This document shows, in pieces, positions 1 to 5,988 of a stretch of DNA of 6,540 nt. Position 1 is the first letter of the stretch. Every line of letters begins with the position of its first letter. The stretch comes from Anaerolineae bacterium (GTDB lineage: Bacteria > Chloroflexota > Anaerolineae > Aggregatilineales > Phototrophicaceae): NCBI GenBank assembly GCA_028284565.1, contig JANQRM010000577.1, forward strand, positions 1 to 6,540, read 5' to 3'. The notes under the pieces were generated by a model. The model had not been told where the DNA came from. It saw nothing but the letters and a program-made list of their open reading frames with translations, and ran no database searches. Position numbers and translations under genes: made by a program.

Positions 1-1
1 T

Positions 2-241
2 ACGTCGATTCCTAAAGATATTATGACTGCCGCCAAGAAATTGCTCGATAATCCTGAACCGCGCCCGAATGAAGGTCGTCGTGTGGTGGTGGGTGCAAAT
101 AAAGCCATGCGTGCTGTCTATAAAACCATCCAAAAGACTTTCCAGAGCAAAATTGAAGGACGCGAAATCCTCTTTGCACCCAATCTCGATGATGCGCGTG
201 CCATCCTACGCGGACTCCGCTTCGAGCAACAAGAACCCTAG
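2..241 (+). CDS. 3' end of an unidentified gene, possibly STAS/SpoIIAA-like (5' truncated by window edge)
   Basis: The reading frame is open from base 2 to a TAG at 239-241, so only the last 79 residues are visible. An in-frame ATG at 23 exists, but the frame continues upstream of it without a stop and the real start probably lies outside the window. The visible part contains a hydrophobic strand followed by a helix (VVVGANKAMRAVYKTIQ) and then a second strand plus helix ending in a DDARAIL motif. That order of strand, GAN turn, helix, strand and D-x-A-x-x-L helix resembles the C-terminal half of small STAS or SpoIIAA-like proteins, which usually act as cytoplasmic regulatory or binding modules. 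The family call is a pattern impression from a fragment and is weak; that the region is coding is more secure. It is followed by a 192-base gap, so it is probably the last gene of its transcript. Confidence 0.55.
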   Translation, partial: TSIPKDIMTAAKKLLDNPEPRPNEGRRVVVGANKAMRAVYKTIQKTFQSKIEGREILFAPNLDDARAILRGLRFEQQEP

Positions 242-265
242 TCACATTGCTTAGTAATAACAACA

Positions 266-314
266 GTAAGGGCGTAGTATTGCTGTGTCTACACGCAACG
301 CTATACGCCCCTAC
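266..314. repeat. Imperfect inverted repeat (REP/MITE-like hairpin) in the intergenic gap
   Basis: The outer arms GTAAGGGCGTA (266-276) and TACGCCCCTAC (304-314) pair over 11 positions with one mismatch. Inside them TTGC (280-283) pairs with GCAA (295-298), and GTGT (285-288) pairs with ACAC (291-294) around a two-base turn. A small internal loop and a bulged T interrupt the stem. No T-run follows on either strand, so it does not look like a classic intrinsic terminator. The outer GGGGCGTA...TACGCCCC palindrome resembles dispersed intergenic repeats that I recall from Chloroflexota and cyanobacterial genomes. It is the only structured element in the gap at 242-433. The rest of the gap shows only a ribosome binding site and no convincing promoter. 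Confidence 0.6.
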
Positions 315-421
315 AATCCTCATCAAAACATTCCCCATAGTGCTAGTTTCGCCCTACCCGTTGGTACAGTGTCACTAACCCACTTTATCGGGTATCCTAA
401 ATACCATGATGCAAAATAATT

Positions 422-427
422 GAAGGA
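422..427 (+). promoter_or_regulatory. Ribosome binding site of the ABC exporter
   Basis: GAAGGA lies six bases before the ATG at 434. It is a good Shine-Dalgarno match and supports that ATG as the start. It is the clearest ribosome binding site in the window. Confidence 0.7.
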
Positions 428-433
428 AACAAT

Positions 434-2377
434 ATGGGTTTTCATGGTGGTGGATGGTGGAGTTATATTCGTAGTGATGCAGATGGAAAACGCCCCGCAG
501 TTACCCGTTCACTCATTTTACGGGTATTGAATTATGCGCGCCCCTATCGCAATCAAATTATAGGGATGCTTATCACAATCCTGATTACTACTGGCTTGGG
601 CTTGCTCACACCCCTCATCTTCCGAGATTTAATCGACAACGCCTTGCAGAATAACGATGCTCAACGCCTGAATATTCTCGCCTTGGGCTTGATTGCGATT
701 CCGGTACTCAGTGGTGGGATACGCATCTTCCAGCGTAAATTGAACGCCAGCATCGGTGAGGGGGTCATCTATGACTTACGGGTGAGCCTCTATCATCACC
801 TACAAAAGATGTCTCTGCGCTTCTTCACGAATACCAAAGTCGGCGAATTGATGAGTCGGCTAAATAACGATGTGGTCGGCGCGCAGAATGCGATTACCAA
901 CACCTTTATCAACATCATCACCAACACAATTACGGTGATTTTGACGATGGCAGTGATGTTTGCACTTGAATGGCGATTGACGATTTTAGGTGTCTTAGTC
1001 TTGCCCTTCTTCATCATGATTGCCCGTCGTCTGGGGAAACGTCTGCAAACCATCGTCCGCTCACAGATGGGCTACAACGCACAGATGAATGCCATGATGA
1101 ATGAGACCCTCAACATTAGTGGTGCATTGCTTGTCAAGCTCTTTGGTCGGACAAACAACGAAGTGGAACGCTTTGAAGACCGTTCTGCCAAAGTGCGTGA
1201 TGCAGGCATTGACCGTGCCGTACTCGGTACACAATTCTTCGTTATGATAGGCTTGGTGAGTGTCGTCGGGACAGCCCTTGTCTATTGGGTCGGTGGACAT
1301 CTCGTCTTAGCGAATGAATTCACCATCGGGACGATTGTTGCCTTTGGGACCTATCTGACACAACTCTACACACCGCTTCAAGCCCTCACCAATGCTCCGG
1401 TTGATTTCGCGCAATCTGTTGTCAGCTTTGAGCGTGTCTTTGAAATCATTGACCTACCCCTCGAAATTGACGAAGTGCCTCATGCCATCGAATTAGGCGA
1501 ATCAAAAGGCGAACTCGTCTTTGATAATGTGACCTTCCGCTATGACATTGACGAGGACAATCTTCTGTCTGAAGTGACACGCTATGGACGGATGGATAGC
1601 GTTGGGGCAGTATTATCTGGTGATGAAAAAGCCAACGGCAACGGGAAAAATGGTGATGCACCGAAGATGAGTCAAGCGCGGGAAGATGCCCTCAAGAACA
1701 TCAACTTCCATATCCAACCCGGCGAACTCGTTGCACTAGTGGGTCCCAGTGGCGCAGGCAAAACGACAATGACCTATCTCATCCCACGCCTTTATGACCC
1801 GACATCGGGTGTTATTTCGTTGGATGGACATGATTTGCGTGACCTCAAGCTCGAATCCCTTGCTGAGAACATCGGCATGGTGACGCAAGAGACTTACCTC
1901 TTCCACGATACGATTAAGACGAATTTGCTCTATGCCAAGATGGATGCCACCCAAGCCGAAATCGAAGCCGCTTGTCGTGCCGCCAACATCCATGACTTCA
2001 TTATGGAATTGCCTGATGGCTATGACACCATCACCGGAGAACGCGGTTATCGCCTGAGTGGAGGTGAGAAGCAACGCATTGCCATCGCCCGTGTGATTCT
2101 CAAAGACCCGCGCATTCTCGTCTTAGATGAAGCCACCAGTCACCTCGATAGCCAATCGGAAGCTCTTATTCAAGATGCACTCTCGAAGGTAATGGAAGGA
2201 CGCACGAGTATAGTTATTGCCCATCGCCTGAGTACCATCCTCGCCGCCGACCAGATTTTGGTGATGGATCGTGGGGAAATCGTCGAAAACGGCACCCACG
2301 ACGAACTCCTTGCCCAAGATGGACTCTACGCTAATCTCTACGAAACCCAATTCAGCCGTCAACACGAGATGGTGTAA
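434..2377 (+). CDS. ABC exporter, fused permease and ATPase (MsbA/multidrug type)
   Basis: This is a half-transporter expected to homodimerise or heterodimerise in the cytoplasmic membrane and export a lipid, drug or peptide; the substrate cannot be read from sequence. The N-terminal half has hydrophobic segments at about residues 42-63, 79-98, 158-178, 182-197, 268-292 and 297-315, matching a six-helix exporter domain. The ATPase half carries Walker A GPSGAGKT (437-444), Q-loop Q485, signature LSGGEKQ (541-547), Walker B ILVLDE (561-566) with catalytic E566, D-loop SHLD (569-572) and H-loop H597, so it should be active. The length of 647 exceeds the usual 570-600. Part of the excess is an insert at about residues 371-418, between the VTFRY strand and the ALKNINF strand, with a low-complexity Asn/Gly/Lys stretch. 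The start is fixed by the GAAGGA at 422. The stop is one base before the next gene, so co-transcription is likely. Confidence 0.95.
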   Translation: MGFHGGGWWSYIRSDADGKRPAVTRSLILRVLNYARPYRNQIIGMLITILITTGLGLLTPLIFRDLIDNALQNNDAQRLNILALGLIAIPVLSGGIRIFQRKLNASIGEGVIYDLRVSLYHHLQKMSLRFFTNTKVGELMSRLNNDVVGAQNAITNTFINIITNTITVILTMAVMFALEWRLTILGVLVLPFFIMIARRLGKRLQTIVRSQMGYNAQMNAMMNETLNISGALLVKLFGRTNNEVERFEDRSAKVRDAGIDRAVLGTQFFVMIGLVSVVGTALVYWVGGHLVLANEFTIGTIVAFGTYLTQLYTPLQALTNAPVDFAQSVVSFERVFEIIDLPLEIDEVPHAIELGESKGELVFDNVTFRYDIDEDNLLSEVTRYGRMDSVGAVLSGDEKANGNGKNGDAPKMSQAREDALKNINFHIQPGELVALVGPSGAGKTTMTYLIPRLYDPTSGVISLDGHDLRDLKLESLAENIGMVTQETYLFHDTIKTNLLYAKMDATQAEIEAACRAANIHDFIMELPDGYDTITGERGYRLSGGEKQRIAIARVILKDPRILVLDEATSHLDSQSEALIQDALSKVMEGRTSIVIAHRLSTILAADQILVMDRGEIVENGTHDELLAQDGLYANLYETQFSRQHEMV

Positions 2378-2378
2378 C

Positions 2379-2762
2379 ATGCCGAATGGTGGAATTCCTT
2401 TAGGTTGCTTACCATGTAATCACTTTGATAAAGAAGAAAATTCTTTACGTGGACGATGCAAACTTCATGATATCCCAACGAGTATGCATGAAGTTTGTGC
2501 GGATTTACATAATCCTAAATACATGATCAACAGCAAATTACTACCTAGGAAGCTGGAGAAAAATACACTCTATTCTTGGATAGATATTCTTAATCAAGAA
2601 GGCTATCCACCTCCAAGACAATTAACACCGATGGCTTCAATTGCTGAATATCAACAAATGACTGAGGAAGAACGTCAACAATGTTTTGAAGATGCGAAGA
2701 AACTTGCCGATGAACTCTTCCATAAGGAAATTAATGAGGATGATGATAAATCTCAGTCTTGA
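2379..2762 (+). CDS. Small Cys/His-containing protein of unknown function
   Basis: I do not recognise this 127-residue protein. The N-terminal third has C10-x2-C13-N-H15, then C27-x2-H30, H37 and C40, a spacing suited to one zinc or iron-sulfur site. The middle has no clear motif. The C-terminus is helical and highly charged (EEERQQ... to EDDDKSQS), and there is no signal peptide or membrane segment, so it is probably cytosolic. The ATG at 2379 comes one base after the exporter stop, which suggests translational coupling. An upstream in-frame ATG at 2271 lies inside the exporter gene and is less likely. Hand counts of three 60-base lines give about 36% GC, against 57% in one exporter line and 48% in one methyltransferase line, and Leu is often TTA. 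This may mark recent acquisition or relaxed codon selection. The last 10 bases overlap the convergent methyltransferase gene. Confidence 0.75.
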   Translation: MPNGGIPLGCLPCNHFDKEENSLRGRCKLHDIPTSMHEVCADLHNPKYMINSKLLPRKLEKNTLYSWIDILNQEGYPPPRQLTPMASIAEYQQMTEEERQQCFEDAKKLADELFHKEINEDDDKSQS

Positions 2763-3490
2763 ACTTGTTTCTTCAAGATAAAGTTGCGGGTGCTGTAGGC
2801 TTTGGCAAGTCCGTCATGATATTGAATGCCGAGTTCGTTAAGCCAGAGTTCATGTGCTAGCCAGCGTTCTAAATGCTCTGCCTGATGTTGGGCTGGGATG
2901 CTCTTGTGGATGCCTTTGAGTTGCGTGTTGAATACCTTATCATCCTCCGCCACTAAGCCAGCCTGACAAAGCATCTGCTGGAAATCCGCCTCTTTGACAA
3001 ATCGCTGATAGTATCGCTCATTGCCGACGGTAGTGAGTAGGGGTCCAATGATATTCTTGGCGCGCTCTTTCCAGCTTGAGGGATGCTTAAAATGCCCCGA
3101 ATCATAATTCATCAACACCCGCCCATCAGCCTTGAGCACCTCCGCGATGCTGTTGAGATAGCGTTGTCGTTGAACAACATGCTCAAATACACTAAAGGAC
3201 ACGATAACGTCGAATTGTTCATCTACCAGCCGACCATAGACATCATAAGCAAAGTCATTGTGAATCGTCGCGTTCAAGCCATCCAAGTTCTGTCGGGCGA
3301 TGTCACAGGCTTGAGGACTCGGTTCAATCCCAACATAGCGAATCTGCGGGAATTCACGCAACAAATCTAGGAAATAGCTTGCTGTCCCACATCCCAAATC
3401 AAGGATGCTGAGGCTGTCACGATTTTGGGCATGGTCGCGGAGCCATCGTAAACAATAGACCTTCGCTGTGTTGCCGATTACGGATGTCAT
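2753..3490 (-). CDS. Class I SAM-dependent methyltransferase
   Basis: The 245-residue protein has the Rossmann-type methyltransferase layout. Motif I is ILDLGCGTASYF (29-40), with the glycine-rich SAM loop at D31-G35. The acidic end of strand 2 is E56 in YVGIEPS, which would bind the SAM ribose. N78-D79 lies in the motif III region. The motif IV/V strand is FDVIVSFSVFEHV (93-105), whose FEH ending is typical of the Methyltransf_11/25 families. The C-terminal 100 residues, which normally set substrate specificity, are not recognisable, so the acceptor is unknown. The ATG at 3488-3490 (minus strand) has AGGA at 3501-3504, ten bases upstream. The gene is divergent from the phosphoesterase at 3568 and converges on the small Cys protein. 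Nothing in the context ties it to a pathway. Confidence 0.88.
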   Translation of the reverse strand: MTSVIGNTAKVYCLRWLRDHAQNRDSLSILDLGCGTASYFLDLLREFPQIRYVGIEPSPQACDIARQNLDGLNATIHNDFAYDVYGRLVDEQFDVIVSFSVFEHVVQRQRYLNSIAEVLKADGRVLMNYDSGHFKHPSSWKERAKNIIGPLLTTVGNERYYQRFVKEADFQQMLCQAGLVAEDDKVFNTQLKGIHKSIPAQHQAEHLERWLAHELWLNELGIQYHDGLAKAYSTRNFILKKQVQD

Positions 3491-3567
3491 GGCTTGCTTT
3501 TCCTGTGGATGAACTCAGGGTATTCTAGTCGGGATGAGTGGTTTTTCCAGCGACAAAGGCGATATAC

Positions 3568-4209
3568 ATGCGAATACTGGCGTTTCCTGATATTCACGGA
3601 CGCAATGACAAACTCGAACCCTATCTTGAAGCCATCGCAGAGGCGGATGTCATTATCCTTGCGGGGGATTTGACGAATGGCAGTTTGGATGAGGCGCGTC
3701 AAGTCATTGAAACGATACAAGCACATAACACGAACATCCTGACCATTCCCGGCAATATGGATACGCCAGAGATTGTGGAATTCACAGGTCAGATGAACAT
3801 CCATCGTGGTCACAAAGTCATTGATGGCGTGGCGTTTGCGGGTGTCGGTGGGGCATTGCCATTTGCAGGGGATTATGTGTTCAGTGATGAGCAACTGGCT
3901 GATTTGCTGGAAGAAGCCGTTGCCGATGTACCAGCCGAGATGCCGATGATATTGGTTTGTCATCAACCACCACTCCATACCGCTTGTGACCGCTTGCCCA
4001 ATGGCGCACAAGTGGGTAGCCCTGCTGTGCGAGCGTTTATTGAGGAACAACAACCCCTCATCTGCTTCACGGGACACATCCATGAAGCGCGTGGGATAGA
4101 TACGATTGGTCAGACACAAATCATCAATCCGGGTCCGCCGTGGAAGGGTTACGCTCTCGCAGACATCAAGAATGGCATAGTTACACGCCTTGACATTATC
4201 CATCGCTAG
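3568..4209 (+). CDS. Calcineurin-like metallophosphoesterase (first of three in the window)
   Basis: The 213-residue protein carries all motifs of the dinuclear-metal calcineurin-like fold: D8-x-H10 (PDIHG), G33-D34 (AGDLTNG), G62-N63-M64-D65, H132 (VCHQPP) and G169-H170-I171-H172. It ends with an INPGPP strand typical of this group. The third motif reads GNMD rather than GNHD; this drops the usual His after the metal-binding Asn but keeps the Asn, and variants such as GNCD occur in YfcE-like enzymes. It should hydrolyse a phosphomonoester or phosphodiester in the cytosol; the substrate is unknown. The frame can be opened at a GTG (3538), but I chose ATG 3568. The conserved MRILAFPDIHG begins there, AAAGG (3555-3559) sits eight bases upstream, and residues added by the GTG start match nothing. 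Pth-TPR follows after 66 bases. Confidence 0.9.
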   Translation: MRILAFPDIHGRNDKLEPYLEAIAEADVIILAGDLTNGSLDEARQVIETIQAHNTNILTIPGNMDTPEIVEFTGQMNIHRGHKVIDGVAFAGVGGALPFAGDYVFSDEQLADLLEEAVADVPAEMPMILVCHQPPLHTACDRLPNGAQVGSPAVRAFIEEQQPLICFTGHIHEARGIDTIGQTQIINPGPPWKGYALADIKNGIVTRLDIIHR

Positions 4210-4275
4210 CCCTACAACCAGATTGTGTCACCTGTTATCATGACCATCTAACGTAAATCAACATCAGAAAACATC

Positions 4276-5307
4276 ATGTCGAAATATCTCATTGTGGGCT
4301 TGGGCAATCCGGGTCAGAAATACGCAGACACACGCCATAACATCGGCTTTTGGGTGGTGGATGAACTCGTGCGCCGTTATGATTTTCGTGGTCATAGCGA
4401 ACACCGCGCTATTGTCTTTGATGGTATTATCAAGGGCAAAAAAGTCATCCTCGCCAAACCCATGACCTACATGAATAACAGTGGTGAGTCGGTACAGTCG
4501 CTGGTGAGTTTCTATAAGATTGACCTCGATAAAATTATCGTGATTTATGATGAAATTGACCTGCCACTAGGGACGCTTCGTATTCGCAAGACAGGTGGAC
4601 ATGGCGGACACAACGGACTCCGCAATATCATCCAACACTTGAAAGAGAAGGACTTTGCCCGTATTCGGATTGGTGTGGATCGTCCACCCGGCAAGATGCA
4701 AGCGAAGAGACATGTGCTACGAGGCTTCCACGGGGATGATAAGATTGTCGCTCTGCAAGCGCAGGACAAAGCCGCTGATGCCGTTGAGATGTGGCTAGAG
4801 ACGGATATCGAACAGGTTATGACCGCGTTCAATGGCGACTTCGTTGAAGCCGAGCAAGATGACACACCCAAGCTATCTCCTAAAGAATTATTGAAGCAAG
4901 CAAAACAAGCGCACCAAGCTAATCCTAATGACCCTGAACCCTTAGAGCAAATCGTCGGACTATCGAAGCGGTTAGGCAAGCTCAAGGATGAGGTGGATGT
5001 GCATCTGAAATTAGCAGACATCTATGAAAAACTGGGCGAACCAGACAAGGCGAATACCAATCGGGAACGGGCGGTCAGCATTGAGCCGAGCTTGATTGAT
5101 GTACATATGCAAATTGCGGATTACTACGACTCAATCCACAATAAGAAGAAAGCGGTGAATCGCTACCTCATCTTGGCGGAGTGGTATCTTGAGCAAGGCA
5201 AGCCGATGGAAGCACTCGATATCGTGCAGGTGGCGATGGCGATTAACCCTCAACATCCCCAAGCGATTGAGATGCAATTTGACTTGCAACGCCGTATCAC
5301 GGAATGA
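4276..5307 (+). CDS. pth: Peptidyl-tRNA hydrolase with a C-terminal TPR extension
   Basis: Residues 1 to about 188 are a complete bacterial Pth, the esterase that frees tRNA from prematurely released peptidyl-tRNA. The catalytic and substrate residues are present: N11 (GLGNPG), H21 (TRHNIGF), M66-N67 (KPMTYMNNSG), D92 (YDEIDLP) and N113 (GGHGGHNGL), corresponding to E. coli N10, H20, M67-N68, D93 and N114. Typical Pth proteins end near residue 190-200, whereas this one runs to 343. After an acidic linker (about 189-200) the extra part reads as TPR-like helix pairs. The clearest units are at about 241-272 (LADIYEKLGEPDKA), 275-296 and 297-328 (LAEWYLEQGKPMEAL...INPQHP), with a degenerate unit at 203-240. 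TPRs usually bind protein partners, so recruitment to ribosomes or another complex is a reasonable inference. There is no clear Shine-Dalgarno before the ATG at 4276, but the start is fixed by the conserved N-terminus. Confidence 0.95.
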   Translation: MSKYLIVGLGNPGQKYADTRHNIGFWVVDELVRRYDFRGHSEHRAIVFDGIIKGKKVILAKPMTYMNNSGESVQSLVSFYKIDLDKIIVIYDEIDLPLGTLRIRKTGGHGGHNGLRNIIQHLKEKDFARIRIGVDRPPGKMQAKRHVLRGFHGDDKIVALQAQDKAADAVEMWLETDIEQVMTAFNGDFVEAEQDDTPKLSPKELLKQAKQAHQANPNDPEPLEQIVGLSKRLGKLKDEVDVHLKLADIYEKLGEPDKANTNRERAVSIEPSLIDVHMQIADYYDSIHNKKKAVNRYLILAEWYLEQGKPMEALDIVQVAMAINPQHPQAIEMQFDLQRRITE

Positions 5308-5346
5308 CGTATGATGAAGAGACTGACTTAACATTGGAATGAACCT

Positions 5347-5988
5347 ATGAAAATCGGCATTGTCTCGGATATTCAAAATCAAGTGATTGCATTGGATAAA
5401 GCTCTCGCTGTGTTTGAAGATGTGGGTGTGAACCGTATTGCTTGTACGGGCGACTTGGTGGATGGCTCGACACAGGGCGATGCGGATGGCGTGATTCGCA
5501 GTCTGCAAGAGGCAGAAGTATTGTGTGTGCGGGGCGACCAAGACCAAGCCGTTCTCGATGAGCAATTGTATCTGCGTCAATCGGCTGATCTGGCCGACCC
5601 GATGACCCGTGCGCGTTTAATTAGTGATCAGTCGATGATTTTTCTGACACAACTGCCAAAGACACGCACCTATACATGGGCAAACCATAGTGTCTACATC
5701 GCCCATCAACTCTTTGAAGATGACGATACCGACCTCACGCCAGAGAATTTGGAAGCAATGCAAGAGGCGATGACGGAAGCCCAAGCCGATGTGCTGATTG
5801 TTGGGCATACGCGCCAATCCTTGCATGTGCAGATGAATGGGACGCATATCGTCAATGCTGGAGCCATCTGGAATAGTGAGACAAGTGGCTTCCGTACTTG
5901 TTCGGTTCTCCATCTGCCAGAATGTGTGGTCGAACTCTATGACATCCGTACCGGGCAACTCTTGCATGTGTCAGGCATTCTGGCATGA
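5347..5988 (+). CDS. YfcE/MJ0936-like metallophosphoesterase homologue with lost metal ligands (probable pseudoenzyme)
   Basis: The 213-residue protein is plainly a calcineurin-like phosphoesterase by fold and is paralogous to the next gene: 21 of the first 40 residues are identical by hand alignment. D8, G35-D36 (TGDLVDG), H120 (IAHQL) and H154 are kept. The first motif reads D8-I9-Q10 in place of DxH, the GNHD motif reads G63-D64-Q65-D66, and the last motif reads G153-H154-T155-R156 in place of GHTH. Three of the usual seven metal ligands are therefore changed, and loss of normal dinuclear metal binding is expected. The frame is intact with no stops and the rest of the fold is well kept, which argues against simple decay and for a binding or regulatory role. 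GGAA at 5336-5339 is a weak ribosome binding site. The stop overlaps the start of the next gene by four bases. Confidence 0.88.
   Translation: MKIGIVSDIQNQVIALDKALAVFEDVGVNRIACTGDLVDGSTQGDADGVIRSLQEAEVLCVRGDQDQAVLDEQLYLRQSADLADPMTRARLISDQSMIFLTQLPKTRTYTWANHSVYIAHQLFEDDDTDLTPENLEAMQEAMTEAQADVLIVGHTRQSLHVQMNGTHIVNAGAIWNSETSGFRTCSVLHLPECVVELYDIRTGQLLHVSGILA

Noticed and set aside
361..389. Possible promoter TTGGTA-17-TTTATC before the exporter
   Set aside because: Only 4/6 and 3/6 matches to the sigma70 consensus, which is not above chance for this length of sequence.
2271..2378. An upstream extension of the small Cys protein starting at ATG 2271
   Set aside because: The extra 36 residues lie out of frame inside the conserved ATPase end of the exporter. 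The ATG at 2379, one base after the exporter stop, is the simpler start.
2757..2778. Stem TCTTGAA/TTCAAGA with an 8-base loop at the convergent gene ends, as a bidirectional terminator
   Set aside because: The stem is only seven AT-rich pairs, lacks a T-run, and lies largely within methyltransferase coding sequence.
3522..3527. TAGAAT on the minus strand as a -10 for the methyltransferase gene
   Set aside because: It matches TATAAT in five of six bases and lies 32 bases before the start, but no acceptable -35 element sits 16-18 bases upstream.
3538..3567. GTG 3538 as the start of the first phosphoesterase
   Set aside because: It adds ten residues before the conserved MRILAFPDIHG start, and the ATG at 3568 has its own AAAGG.
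3487..4203. A 238-codon open frame on the minus strand across the whole first phosphoesterase
   Set aside because: The plus strand encodes a protein with all phosphoesterase motifs, while the antisense translation has no recognisable motif. It is a codon-bias shadow.
4210..4275. TATCAT (4236-4241) and GTCA...TGAC arms before pth, as a promoter or operator
   Set aside because: There is no matching -35 and the arms are only four bases, so both are expected by chance.
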